NCBI GenBank assembly: GCA_041395105.1
Contig: JAWLBB010000002.1
Location: 682,001-746,000, forward strand
Direction: 5' to 3'
From: Opitutaceae bacterium
GTDB lineage: Bacteria; Verrucomicrobiota; Verrucomicrobiia; Opitutales; Opitutaceae
DNA: 64,000 nucleotides
Both the position numbers and the translations under genes were made by a program. Positions 27,779 through 36,863 of the stretch are shown here, piece after piece (the first letter of the stretch is position 1; each line of letters opens with the position of its first letter). The notes under the pieces are model-generated. The model had not been told where the DNA came from, searched no databases, and worked only from the letters and a program-made list of their open reading frames with translations.

Positions 27779-28342
27779 ATGTTGTTGGTTATAGACAACT
27801 TCGATTCCTTTACCTTCAATCTGGTCCAGTATTTCGGGCAGATTGGAGTGCGCCAGCATGTGGTCCGCAATGATGCCATCAGCCCGGAGGAGGCCGTCGC
27901 ACTGGACCCCGACCGGGTATTGATCTCTCCCGGTCCCTGTTCTCCAAACGAGGCCGGCAACAGCCTGGCCATGGTCGAGGCGTTTGCCGGTCGGAAACCG
28001 GTTTTCGGGGTCTGTCTGGGCCACCAGTGTCTCGGCCAGTATTTCGGCGGCAAAGTCGTCCGGGCCGGGCGGCTGATGCACGGCAAAACCTCACCCATCC
28101 ACCATCGCGGCACGGATCTCTTCCGCGATGTGCCCTCCCCTTTCAACGCCACCCGCTATCATTCCCTGCTGGTCGAACGTGAATCCCTGCCCGACTGCCT
28201 GGAAATCACGGCCGAAACCGAAGAGGGCGAGATCATGGGGCTGCGCCACCGCGAGCTTCCGCTCTGGGGGGTCCAGTTTCATCCCGAATCGATCGCAACC
28301 GAGCACGGAATGACCCTGCTGCGGAACTTTTTGGCGCTCTAG
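27779..28342 (+). CDS. Anthranilate/aminodeoxychorismate synthase glutamine amidotransferase subunit
   Basis: 187 residues with the class I amidotransferase triad. Cys79 is in FGVCLGHQ, and the late His-x-Glu is in QFHPES. The NFDSFTFNL start and the SPGPCSPNEAG loop are those of TrpG/PabA. It supplies ammonia to TrpE or PabB; neither partner is nearby, so which pathway it serves (tryptophan, folate or both) is open. nrdR follows 14 bp downstream. Confidence 0.92.
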   Translation: MLLVIDNFDSFTFNLVQYFGQIGVRQHVVRNDAISPEEAVALDPDRVLISPGPCSPNEAGNSLAMVEAFAGRKPVFGVCLGHQCLGQYFGGKVVRAGRLMHGKTSPIHHRGTDLFRDVPSPFNATRYHSLLVERESLPDCLEITAETEEGEIMGLRHRELPLWGVQFHPESIATEHGMTLLRNFLAL

Positions 28343-28356
28343 CCACTCCAATCACC

Positions 28357-28818
28357 ATGCGTTGCCCACGATGCAACTCCCTTGACGACAAGGTTGTCGA
28401 CTCCCGAATCAGCAAAGACGGCGCCACCATCCGCCGCCGCCGTGAATGCCTCGCCTGCGGGCACCGGATCACCACGACCGAACAGGTGCTGCGCGAAGGC
28501 ATCATGGTGATCAAGCAGGACGGGCGCCGGGAACCCTTCGATCGCAACAAGATCCTCACTGGAATCCGGAAGGCCTGCGAAAAGCGACCGATCCACATTG
28601 AACAGCTCAACATGCTGATTGAGGACGTCATTGATGCCCTTGAGGAGCAATACGACTACGAGATCCCCAGCCGGGCCATCGGAGAGAAGATCATGGAAAA
28701 CCTTCGACGGATCGATCCGATCGCCTATATCCGCTTCGCCAGCGTCTATAAGGAATTCCGCGACCTCTCCGAATTGATCGAGGAAATCTCCGCTCTCGAG
28801 AATTCGAGGCTGCCATGA
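28357..28818 (+). CDS. nrdR: Transcriptional repressor NrdR
   Basis: 153 residues, the usual length. An N-terminal zinc ribbon has Cys3, Cys6, Cys31 and Cys34. An ATP-cone follows (VIKQDGRREPFDRNKI ...). It represses ribonucleotide reductase genes when dATP is high, binding NrdR boxes. No nrd gene is in this window. Confidence 0.97.
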   Translation: MRCPRCNSLDDKVVDSRISKDGATIRRRRECLACGHRITTTEQVLREGIMVIKQDGRREPFDRNKILTGIRKACEKRPIHIEQLNMLIEDVIDALEEQYDYEIPSRAIGEKIMENLRRIDPIAYIRFASVYKEFRDLSELIEEISALENSRLP

Positions 28819-28871
28819 ATCCTCTGAATCGTGTCACATTTCATCAACCTTGAGACAGCCTGCCGGACGGC

Positions 28872-29342
28872 ATGAAAGGATCGGAAGAACTCATCCGGAA
28901 CCTCCGGATTCAGGACCTCTTCGCCCACCTGACCGGCGACGACCCCTATCTCGCCCGGCAAATCCGTGATGCCGTTGAGGCCAGCCTGGCGAAACGGGTG
29001 GAACCCACCGAAGCCGACTATCAGGCCGCCCTGGACCGGTTGGCCGCGGACTTCGGGCCGAGCCCCGAGGCTGGTCGCTTCACCTGGATCGACGCACGCC
29101 GGGAACCCGGTCTGGCCGGCCTGCTCTGGCTGCGGGCCTCGGTCATCAATCGCCTGAAACGACTGGCCCGGCATCCGGAGGGAACCCTGCTCATCGCCAA
29201 CCTGACCGACCTGTTCCGGCCGCCCGGAAAACGCTGGACACCTTCCCGCCGCGAAGCCTACACCGAAACCGTGGCCTGGCTGCGTGATCTGGTCCGCGCC
29301 CGCTCCCTGCCCCACCGCCCGGTCAACCTCCTCCTCGTCTAG
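28872..29342 (+). CDS. Hypothetical protein
   Basis: 156 residues, no recognised family. It is charged, predicted helical, without signal peptide or membrane helix. A central segment (GLLWLRASVINRLKRLARHPEGT) and a C-terminal RxRSLPHRPVNLLLV stretch stand out. It lies between nrdR and a HIT gene, with small spacing on both sides, so it is probably co-transcribed. Codon use looks like its neighbours, which supports a real gene. Confidence 0.65.
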   Translation: MKGSEELIRNLRIQDLFAHLTGDDPYLARQIRDAVEASLAKRVEPTEADYQAALDRLAADFGPSPEAGRFTWIDARREPGLAGLLWLRASVINRLKRLARHPEGTLLIANLTDLFRPPGKRWTPSRREAYTETVAWLRDLVRARSLPHRPVNLLLV

Positions 29343-29353
29343 CCCCTTTCCCC

Positions 29354-29698
29354 ATGACCGACAAAACGATCTTCAGCCGCATCATCGACCGGGAGATCCC
29401 GGCCCGGATGGAATATGAGGATGAGCATTGCGTGGTCATCCACGACGTCAGCCCGCAGGCCCCGGTTCATCTCCTGATCATCCCGAAGAAACGCATTGAC
29501 CGGATCAGCGCGGCCTCCGACGAGGATACCGGGACCCTCGGTCACCTCCTCAGGGTTTCCCGCCTGGTCGCCGCCAAGCTCGACCTCGAAAAGGGTTTCC
29601 GCCTCGTCATCAACAACGGACCCCACGGCTGCGAGTCCGTCCCCCACCTCCACATCCACCTCCTCGCCGGAAGACAGATGTCCTGGCCGCCGGGCTGA
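29354..29698 (+). CDS. HIT family protein (HinT-like nucleotide hydrolase)
   Basis: 114 residues. The histidine triad HLHIHLLAGRQMSWPPG near the C-terminus is that of HinT-type purine nucleoside phosphoramidases. FSRIIDREIPA and VIHDVSPQAPVHLLIIPK are the conserved early strands. It hydrolyses AMP-linked phosphoramidates. It is convergent with dprA. Confidence 0.95.
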   Translation: MTDKTIFSRIIDREIPARMEYEDEHCVVIHDVSPQAPVHLLIIPKKRIDRISAASDEDTGTLGHLLRVSRLVAAKLDLEKGFRLVINNGPHGCESVPHLHIHLLAGRQMSWPPG

Positions 29699-29716
29699 GG
29701 CAATGGGGCGAAAGGC

Positions 29717-30838
29717 TCACGGACAGGCTTCGAAACAGCCGTCAGCCCGTTTGCGGACAACCCGCTTGAGTTCCATCGACATGAGGGCGGCGGAGACGGC
29801 GGGCAGGGGGAGCCCGGTCAGACCGACCATTGTATCGATGTTCAGAATACTCCCACCCCGGAAACAGGCGTAGAGGGCGGATTCGTCGCCGTCCAGTTCG
29901 GGCCGCGCGGTGACCCCGCCACCGGCCGCGCCGATCGGCAGCGGGCGCATTCCTCCGAGATAGCTGAACTCCTCGAGGATCTCATCGACCGAGGTGACCA
30001 GGGTGGCACCATCGCGGATGAGGGCATGACATCCCCGGCTGCTCGCCTGGTCGATCCTTCCGGGAACCGCAAAGATCATCCGGCCCTGTTCCCCGGAGAA
30101 CCGGGCCGTGATCATGGAACCCCCGTTGAGGTCGGACTCGATCACGACCACCGCCTGGCAGGAACCGGCGACGACGCGGTTGCGCATGGGAAAGCTCTGG
30201 CGATCCGCCCGTCGCCCGAAGGGAAACTCCGACAGGACGATACCGGATTCGCCGATCTTGCGATAGAGGTCGAGGTTCTCCGCCGGATAGATGATGTCCA
30301 GCCCGCAACCGAGCACGGCGGCGGTCCCGCCCTTCACCCCGAGGGCACCTTCGTGGGCGGCGGTGTCGATCCCCCGGGCGAGACCACTGAAGACGCAGAA
30401 TCCGGCCCGGGCCAGTTCCGCCCCGAACCGCCTGGCCACGGCCTGGCCGTAGAGGGTGCACCGCCGGGACCCGACAATGGCGATGGCCCGCTCGGCCCAT
30501 GTGTAATTCCCAAGTGAATACAGTCCGATCGGCGGGTCATGGATCTCCTTGAGCAGCACCGGATAATCCTTGTCCTCCCTGGTCAGGAAACGGGCTCCGC
30601 TTGTTTCGAGTTTCTTTTCCTCGCGGTCCAGCCGGAAGTGGGTCGGCCAGTCCTCAATGGTCCGACCGATGACCGGACCCACCCCGGAGATACCCCGCAG
30701 ATCGGCCGGCCGGGCCGCAAGGACCGCGACCGGGTCATCATCAAAAGCGTCGAGCAACCGCTTGAGGGTGACGGGGCCGAGCGAGGGCAGTCCGTTCAGA
30801 ACCATGAAGGCCTGTCGGCGGGTCAACTCAACAGCCAT
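29717..30838 (-). CDS. dprA: DNA-processing protein DprA
   Basis: 373 residues from the ATG at 30838 (MAVELTRRQAF); a longer upstream frame is not family-like. There is an N-terminal helix-hairpin-helix-like segment (ISGVGP). The Rossmann core then shows IVGSR, FSGLARGIDTAAHEGAL, GTAAVLGCGLDIIYP and FPMRNRVVAG. A winged-helix C-terminal domain (DTMVGLTGLPLPAVSAALMSMELK) closes the protein. It loads RecA onto incoming ssDNA. The 5' end overlaps the 3' end of nnr by 11 bp. Confidence 0.95.
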   Translation of the reverse strand: MAVELTRRQAFMVLNGLPSLGPVTLKRLLDAFDDDPVAVLAARPADLRGISGVGPVIGRTIEDWPTHFRLDREEKKLETSGARFLTREDKDYPVLLKEIHDPPIGLYSLGNYTWAERAIAIVGSRRCTLYGQAVARRFGAELARAGFCVFSGLARGIDTAAHEGALGVKGGTAAVLGCGLDIIYPAENLDLYRKIGESGIVLSEFPFGRRADRQSFPMRNRVVAGSCQAVVVIESDLNGGSMITARFSGEQGRMIFAVPGRIDQASSRGCHALIRDGATLVTSVDEILEEFSYLGGMRPLPIGAAGGGVTARPELDGDESALYACFRGGSILNIDTMVGLTGLPLPAVSAALMSMELKRVVRKRADGCFEACP

Positions 30839-32447
30839 GGTCGGATCGCCTGAGGACGGGGGACAGAAAATCAAGCACCTCGCCGGTGCGAACGGCCACG
30901 GGTCCGCGGGACCGGGCCAGCAGATCCGCAGCCCGTCCATGCCAGACAACAGCGCGGCAGGTCGCCTCGAGGATGGCGCCCGGACAACCGGCCAGAGCCG
31001 TTCCAAGAATACCGGCCAGCAGATCGCCGCTTCCGCCCCGCGCGAGGACCGGTCCGCCGTAGGGGCTCAGATAGATCCGGTTTCCATTGGATATCCGCGT
31101 GACCGGTCCTTTCAGACAGGTGATCACTCCCAGACGCTGGGAATAACCGAGCAGGGACCGATCATTCGGATCCTCCTCCGCTATCCGGGCGAATTCGCCG
31201 GCATGGGGCGTCAACACGAGGGGCGCGACGCGGTCTCTACGACCGGCGAGCTCGTCGACCAGCCCTTTCTGCAAGGCATCGGCATCGAGAGCGACCGGCA
31301 CGTCGACCAGACGGTCGGCCTCGGCCACGAGGCGAAGGGTTTCCTCTTCCCGGCCCAAACCCGGACCCATGACGAGGGACCCGCAGCGTTCCCTCCGGGA
31401 GACCAGCAGGTGGCGCCCCTCCAGTGCGAGGGAGCCCGCCAGCGTCTCCGGCCAGGGCACCCAGATCGCTTCGGGCGCATGCGCGGGAAGGGCCGCCGCC
31501 AGGGACTCCGGCGCGAAGGCCGTGACCAGGCCGGCACCGGATTGGAGGGCCGCGCGGACCGCCATAAGAAGGGCGCCAGGATAAGGCCGGCTTCCCGTCA
31601 GGACGAAGACATGGCCGAACGACCGCTTGTCCGTTGCGGGCGGGCGAAGGGCGCGCAACGGATCAAGGATGGCGTCCTTGAGCACCAAGGATTCCGCCGT
31701 CGGCCGCCGCTCCCGGAAGAAACCAAGGTCGAGGTAGCGGAACCGCCCCACTCTATCGCGGTTCGATTCCAGGACGACCGGACGCTTGACGATGCCGGTT
31801 GCGTAGGTGAAATCCGCCCGAAACGCCCCAGGGTCGGATGCATCGCCGATTCCACTGGGCAGATCGACAGCCGCCCGGAGTGCGATTCCGGGGTTCCGGT
31901 TGACCCATTCAATGATCCGGGCGGTCGCGCCACTCAGGGGCGGCTTGAAGGCCATCCCCAGGAGCCCGTCGAGGCAGAGGTCAAAGGATTCTTCACTCAG
32001 ACTGTCGGCCACTCGATCGCCCCCCTTGCCGGCCGCCACCGCGAGTTCGATCCTTGGATTCCGATTCAAATCGAGCATCTCGAGCGCCCGGCGGGTCAGA
32101 GGCCTGAGCGACGCGGTGCCGGAGGAAAGGACGATCAGGGCGCGCCATTCCGGTTTCCGCTCGAGCAGGGTGGAAAGGGCGATGAGGGCGTCGCCCCCGT
32201 TGTGCCCCTTCCCCACCAGAACAAGGATCCGGCCGACGGTCGGAAGTCCCACTTCCTGCAGGTCCTGAAAAATGCTCGCCCCGACAGCCCGGCCCGCGGC
32301 CTGCATGGCCTTCCACGTGGCAGCATCATCGTCCGCCAGGAGATCCGCCTCCCAGCGCCGCGCCTCGGCGCAACTGAGGATGGGGTCCGCGAACGCGGAT
32401 GGCAGGCTTCCGTCCGCATCCATCATCGGTGGATCAGGCGCCGGCAT
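30828..32447 (-). CDS. nnr: Bifunctional NAD(P)H-hydrate epimerase / ADP-dependent dehydratase
   Basis: 539 residues. The N-terminal half is the NnrE epimerase domain (GKGHNGGDAL, then the DGLLG and VDLPSG motifs). The C-terminal half is the NnrD kinase-fold dehydratase (GPGLGREEE, LTPHAGEFARI, ARGGSGDLLAGILG). It repairs damaged hydrated NAD(P)H. A GAGGA six bases before the ATG at 32447, inside the end of pdxJ, supports this start; the reading frames overlap by 14 bp. Confidence 0.94.
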   Translation of the reverse strand: MPAPDPPMMDADGSLPSAFADPILSCAEARRWEADLLADDDAATWKAMQAAGRAVGASIFQDLQEVGLPTVGRILVLVGKGHNGGDALIALSTLLERKPEWRALIVLSSGTASLRPLTRRALEMLDLNRNPRIELAVAAGKGGDRVADSLSEESFDLCLDGLLGMAFKPPLSGATARIIEWVNRNPGIALRAAVDLPSGIGDASDPGAFRADFTYATGIVKRPVVLESNRDRVGRFRYLDLGFFRERRPTAESLVLKDAILDPLRALRPPATDKRSFGHVFVLTGSRPYPGALLMAVRAALQSGAGLVTAFAPESLAAALPAHAPEAIWVPWPETLAGSLALEGRHLLVSRRERCGSLVMGPGLGREEETLRLVAEADRLVDVPVALDADALQKGLVDELAGRRDRVAPLVLTPHAGEFARIAEEDPNDRSLLGYSQRLGVITCLKGPVTRISNGNRIYLSPYGGPVLARGGSGDLLAGILGTALAGCPGAILEATCRAVVWHGRAADLLARSRGPVAVRTGEVLDFLSPVLRRSDHGC

Positions 32448-33198
32448 GAATCCTCATCTTTGCCTTCATTTCGCGAACCGCCTCGTCGAGTCCGAACAGG
32501 AGGGACCGCGCCATGATGCTGTGCCCGATATTGAGTTCGTGCAGATGGGGGATCCGCATGATCTCGGAGATATTCACGTAGTTGATACCGTGGCCCGCGT
32601 TGATGACCAGGCCGAGCGACGCGCCGAGTTCGGCCGCCTGCTGCAATCGCTCGAGTTCCTCCCGCCGTGACGCGCCGATGGCATTGGCGAATGAACCGGT
32701 GTGCAATTCGATCCAAGGCGCCTGCAACGCCGCCGCCTGCTCAACCTGCTCGGGATCGGGATCGATGAAGAGGCTCGTCTGGATGCCCGCCCTGCTCATC
32801 GCCGCGACCACCTCTCCGACCCGGGAGGACGCGGCCACGACGTCGAGCCCACCCTCCGTAGTGACCTCCTCCCGATTCTCGGGAACCAGACAAACCGAAT
32901 CCGGTCCCAGATCCAGGGCGTAGCGGATCATGGCGTCCGTTGCCGCCATTTCGAGGTTCAACCGCGTGGCTATGCTCTGACGAAGACGGCGCACATCCTC
33001 GTCCTGAATATGGCGGCGATCCTCCCTCAGATGAACGGTGATTCCGTCCGCTCCCGCCTTTTCCACAAGCAGACCAACCAGGACCGGATCGGGCTCGACG
33101 ACAAAACCCGAAGAGCGGCCCGATTCCCGATATCGGGCTTGCCGGAGGGTCGCCGCATGATCGATGTTGACGCCAAGCAGAACGTGATCGGGAGTCAT
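32434..33198 (-). CDS. pdxJ: Pyridoxine 5'-phosphate synthase
   Basis: 254 residues. LGVNIDHAATLRQARY, ITVHLREDRRHI, the ELHTGSFAN Glu/His block and INAGHGINY are diagnostic. It closes the pyridine ring in vitamin B6 synthesis. The open frame extends to 33711, but homology begins at MTPDHVLLGV (33198), and the upstream part lies antisense to the membrane protein gene at 33274. It forms an overlapping unit with nnr and dprA. Confidence 0.96.
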   Translation of the reverse strand: MTPDHVLLGVNIDHAATLRQARYRESGRSSGFVVEPDPVLVGLLVEKAGADGITVHLREDRRHIQDEDVRRLRQSIATRLNLEMAATDAMIRYALDLGPDSVCLVPENREEVTTEGGLDVVAASSRVGEVVAAMSRAGIQTSLFIDPDPEQVEQAAALQAPWIELHTGSFANAIGASRREELERLQQAAELGASLGLVINAGHGINYVNISEIMRIPHLHELNIGHSIMARSLLFGLDEAVREMKAKMRIHAGA

Positions 33199-33273
33199 AC
33201 CCGTCACAATAACAGAAGATAGAAGTTTGAATAGCCGGAAACGACTGCATTCCGCGATGATCTCCGTCGAACC

Positions 33274-34002
33274 ATGACCCATCCCGCCCAGACCAATCCG
33301 ACCGAGGTGCGCCAGGAGAATCTCTGGCTCAATCTTCTCTGCAATATCGTGGTTCCGGCACTGATCCTGACCACCCTGAGCAAACCGGAACGACTCGGAC
33401 CGGTCTGGGCATTGATCATCGGCGTCAGCCTGCCCCTGGGATACGGGATCTATGATCTGGTCGTCCGCCGCAAATGGAACTTCTTCTCCATCCTCGGCCT
33501 GATCAGCATCCTGTTGACGGGTGGGCTCGGGCTTCTCGGTATCTCGCCTTTCTGGTTCGCGGTCAAGGAGGCGGCCATCCCCCTGACCTTCGGCCTGGCC
33601 GTCCTCGGTTCCCTCTTCACCCCGTTTCCCCTGGTCAGGACCTTTCTCTACAACGACCGGATGATCAATGTCGCCCGGGTTGACGCCGAGTTGGACCGAC
33701 TGACTCACCACGAGTCGTTTGAACGTCTCCTGACCACCTCAACCTACCTCCTGGCCACAGCGTTTTTCGTCAGCGCGGTCCTCAACTTCGCCCTCGCCCG
33801 CTTTGTGATCAAGAGCCCGGGCGGCTCCCCGGAATTCGCGGCCGAACTCGGACGGATGACAGCGCTGAGCTGGCCGGTCATCACCATTCCCGTCCTCGTC
33901 GTCATGATCGTCGCCCTCTGGCGTCTGATCAATGGCATCAAGAAACTGACCGGACTCGAACTTGACGATATCCTGAAGACCCAACCGGAAAAAAAGAAAT
34001 AG
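33274..34002 (+). CDS. VC0807 family inner membrane protein
   Basis: 242 residues with about six membrane helices. The pattern NLLCNIVVPALILTTLS, LPLGYGIYDL, FFSILGLISILLTGG and AVKEAAIPLTFGLA is characteristic of VC0807-type proteins, whose function is not established. The tail is lysine-rich (EKKK). It is divergent from pdxJ. Confidence 0.8.
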   Translation: MTHPAQTNPTEVRQENLWLNLLCNIVVPALILTTLSKPERLGPVWALIIGVSLPLGYGIYDLVVRRKWNFFSILGLISILLTGGLGLLGISPFWFAVKEAAIPLTFGLAVLGSLFTPFPLVRTFLYNDRMINVARVDAELDRLTHHESFERLLTTSTYLLATAFFVSAVLNFALARFVIKSPGGSPEFAAELGRMTALSWPVITIPVLVVMIVALWRLINGIKKLTGLELDDILKTQPEKKK

Positions 34003-34133
34003 GCGGAGACCACCCCAGCGGCCGGCTCTCCGATCCATTGGGTCGCGGGTCCCGGAGAGGGGAAGTCACCCGATGATGGAACTCTGAAAGGAGCAGAAAT
34101 CCACCCCGTTCACGCAACCGCGGCAGGTCCGGT
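34003..34133. other. Convergent intergenic region with a weak stem
   Basis: 131 bp. A 7-bp inverted repeat CTCTCCG / CGGAGAG (34026-34032 / 34053-34059) is present without a T-run. It might stop transcription from either side; support is poor. Confidence 0.3.
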
Positions 34134-35429
34134 TCAAGCCCGCTTGTCGACAGGAATATAATCCCGCAGGACGGGACCGTCGTAGATCTGGCGCGGACGG
34201 TAGATGCGACCCTTCTTGTCCGAAGCGACCTCGTGCCAATTCGCGATCCAGCCCGGCATGCGTCCGATGGAGAACATGACCGTGAACATGTTGAGGGGAA
34301 TCCCGATGGCACGCATCATGATTCCACTGTAAAAGTCCACGTTCGGGTAGAGCTTCCGCTCCAGAAAATAATCATCCCCAAGGGCCGCCTTCTCAAGGTG
34401 GCGGGCGATATCGAGCAGGGGATCGACATGACCCAGGCTGGCCAGAAGTGTCTCGCAGGCCCTGCCGATGATCTTGGCGCGCGGGTCGTAATTCTTGTAA
34501 ACCCGGTGACCGAAGCCCATGAGCCGTGCTTCTCCTGACTTGGCCGCATCAATGAAACGGGAACCATCGTCTCCCCGGTCGTAGATCGACTGAAGCATCT
34601 CGATCACCGCGACGTTGGCACCGCCATGGAGAGGCCCCCAAAGCGCAGAGATGCCTGCGGCCGTTGAGGCAAAGAGGTTGGCGCCGCTGGAGGCAACCAT
34701 GCGGACCGTGGAGGTCGAGCAGTTCTGCTCGTGGTCGGCATGCAGAAGCAGAATCAGGTTCATCGCGCGGGCCACTTCGTCCGAAGCCACATGCTGACGA
34801 TAAGGGTCCGAAAACATCATGTGCAGGAAGTTCTCGCAGTAGCGGAGGTTCCTGTCCGGATAGATGGTGGGCAGGCCACGGCTCATCCGGTAGGCGACTG
34901 CCGCGATTGTCCGCACTTTTGAAAGAGCAATGGCCGCCGCTTCGTCAAAGTTCTCCAGGTCGCGATTATGGTCATTGGTCGCGAGGTGGGGGTCGTAACA
35001 GGCGAGCGAGCTGACCATGGCTCCGAGGATGGCCATCGGATGTGCGTCACGGGGATATCCCTCGAAAAGGTGGAGCATCCGCTCATGAATGCCGGCCTGA
35101 TCCGCCAGACGGGTGGAGAAGGCGACCCGCTGCTCCTTTGTCGGCAACTCGCCATACATCACCAGATAAGCGGTCTCAATGAAGTCCGACTTCTCCGCAA
35201 GTTGCTCGATGGGGTATCCACGGTAACGGAGGATGCCCTTGTCTCCATCGATGAAGGTGATGTTGCTGACGCACGAGCCGGTATTCCCGTAGCCCTCGTC
35301 AAAGGTTATGAACCCACCGGAGGCCTCGCGAAGCTTGCGGAAATCAACCGCTTCCTCGCCCTCCGACCCCTTCATCAAGGGGAACTCGAGACTCCGACCA
35401 TTGAGCTTAAGAACAGCGTTTTCAGACAT
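34134..35429 (-). CDS. gltA: Citrate synthase
   Basis: 431 residues, type I bacterial length. Active-site residues are visible: His in LLLHADHEQNCST, His in GFGHRVYKNYDPRA and Asp in YPNVDFYSG. GPLHGGANV is the oxaloacetate loop. It condenses acetyl-CoA with oxaloacetate in the TCA cycle. The ATG at 35429 is chosen; an in-frame TTG at 35444 would add five residues. No Shine-Dalgarno precedes either. Confidence 0.97.
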   Translation of the reverse strand: MSENAVLKLNGRSLEFPLMKGSEGEEAVDFRKLREASGGFITFDEGYGNTGSCVSNITFIDGDKGILRYRGYPIEQLAEKSDFIETAYLVMYGELPTKEQRVAFSTRLADQAGIHERMLHLFEGYPRDAHPMAILGAMVSSLACYDPHLATNDHNRDLENFDEAAAIALSKVRTIAAVAYRMSRGLPTIYPDRNLRYCENFLHMMFSDPYRQHVASDEVARAMNLILLLHADHEQNCSTSTVRMVASSGANLFASTAAGISALWGPLHGGANVAVIEMLQSIYDRGDDGSRFIDAAKSGEARLMGFGHRVYKNYDPRAKIIGRACETLLASLGHVDPLLDIARHLEKAALGDDYFLERKLYPNVDFYSGIMMRAIGIPLNMFTVMFSIGRMPGWIANWHEVASDKKGRIYRPRQIYDGPVLRDYIPVDKRA

Positions 35430-35592
35430 GACAAAGACAATCAATTACGGCGGCAGTGGGATGCCCCCCCGGGAAACCAGAGGCGACCGGATCCATTGAG
35501 AAGCTTTTCGAGGAATATGCCAACAGGTAATGCCGATGTCACCTGCAAAGCGACCTGATGTAAGGCAATTCAATGAATGATATTAGGTCAAC

Positions 35593-36228
35593 TTATGCCC
35601 CTTTGGCCATCTCGACGAATCCACGATAAAGCGCCAGTCCGGCCTGCTGCGACTTCTCCGGGTGGAACTGGGTGGCAAAGCAGCGTCCGCGGGCGATCAT
35701 CGACGTGAAGCGCCCGCCGTAGTCCGTCTCACCCGCAATGAGATCCGGATCCTCCGGCCGGACATAATAACTGTGTACAAAATAGAACTGCCCGTTCCCC
35801 GCGGAGACTTCCGCCGTCAGCGGGGAGGCCGCCGGCCGGAACACCACGTCATTCCATCCCATGTGCGGAATCTTGAGATCCCGGCTCCGAAACCGGATGA
35901 CTTGCCCGGGGAAGATGCCCAACCCGCGAACCCCGCCCTCCTCCGATGCCTCGAAAAGGGCCTGCAATCCCAGACAGACCCCCAGGAAGGGCTGGTCGGC
36001 CGCGATCCACTCCCGGATCGTATCCGCCAGACCACTGCGGTTGAGCGCATCGATACAATCACCGATCGCGCCAACCCCGGGAAGAACGATCCCGGCCGCT
36101 CCTTCCACCTCCCCGGGTCGCTCAACCAGGCGGACCCTGGCGCCGACCGCCTCGAGGGCCTTGGTGACACTCCGGAGATTTCCCATGCCGTAGTTGATCA
36201 CGGCGATCTCGTGCTCTCGAGGATCCAT
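35593..36228 (-). CDS. hisH: Imidazole glycerol phosphate synthase, glutamine amidotransferase subunit
   Basis: 211 residues with the triad Cys in FLGVCLGLQ and His/Glu in TQFHPEKS. INYGMGNLRSV and LPGVGAIGDC are HisH hallmarks. It feeds ammonia to HisF, which is not in this window. It is the last gene of a his cluster transcribed hisD-hisC-hisB-hisH. Confidence 0.96.
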   Translation of the reverse strand: MDPREHEIAVINYGMGNLRSVTKALEAVGARVRLVERPGEVEGAAGIVLPGVGAIGDCIDALNRSGLADTIREWIAADQPFLGVCLGLQALFEASEEGGVRGLGIFPGQVIRFRSRDLKIPHMGWNDVVFRPAASPLTAEVSAGNGQFYFVHSYYVRPEDPDLIAGETDYGGRFTSMIARGRCFATQFHPEKSQQAGLALYRGFVEMAKGA

Positions 36229-36263
36229 CCTGGTGCAAACCCCACGCCTTCAGGCGCCAGGCC

Positions 36264-36863
36264 TCAAGTCAACGTCCCCTTGGTCGAGGGAAGTGCATCG
36301 GCCGCGCGGGGGTCGATGGAAGTGGCCACGTCGAGGGCCCGGGCAAGGCATTTCATGACACATTCCACGGCATGGTGGGCTTCTTCGCCATACTCGAGGC
36401 GCACATGAAGATTAGCCCCCAGGGAATTGGAAAAGGCCCGGCAGAATTCCTTGATCAGGAGGATATTAAAATCCCGCACATAGCTGTCCTCGACCACGAC
36501 ATCGTAGGCGAGGAACGGGCGATTGCTCAGATCGATGGCGACCCGGGAAAGACATTCATCCATCGGAAGGATGAAAAAGCCGTAGCGCCGAATCCCCACC
36601 TTGTCGCCAAGGGCCTCACGAAAGGCATTCCCCAGAACCAGGCCGACATCCTCCACCGTGTGATGGTAATCCACATCGACGTCGCCGCGAGCGCTGACCT
36701 CCAGATCAAAGAGTCCGTGACGGGCGAAGAGTTCGAGCAGATGGTCGAAAAAGGGTATGCCGGTGGCCAACCGTGCCTTGCCGGTGCCATCAAGATCGAG
36801 AGTCAGTTCAATCTCGGTTTCCGTCGTCCTTCGACTGAGCGATGCTATTCGTTTCGAAGCCAT
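36264..36863 (-). CDS. hisB: Imidazoleglycerol-phosphate dehydratase
   Basis: 199 residues, monofunctional (no HisB-N phosphatase). Metal-binding motifs are DVDYHHTVEDVG, FFDHLL and EEAHHAVE. The ATG at 36863 lies inside the end of hisC (19-bp overlap), with the frame confirmed by RTTETEIELTLDLDGTG. Confidence 0.97.
   Translation of the reverse strand: MASKRIASLSRRTTETEIELTLDLDGTGKARLATGIPFFDHLLELFARHGLFDLEVSARGDVDVDYHHTVEDVGLVLGNAFREALGDKVGIRRYGFFILPMDECLSRVAIDLSNRPFLAYDVVVEDSYVRDFNILLIKEFCRAFSNSLGANLHVRLEYGEEAHHAVECVMKCLARALDVATSIDPRAADALPSTKGTLT

Noticed and set aside
34026..34059. 7-bp stem as terminator between the VC0807-type gene and gltA
   Set aside because: No T-run on either side and a 20-nt loop; kept only as a weak note.
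34110..34140. GGTTCAAGCC resembling a tRNA T-loop
   Set aside because: No acceptor, D or anticodon stem can be drawn around it, and it lies at the end of gltA.
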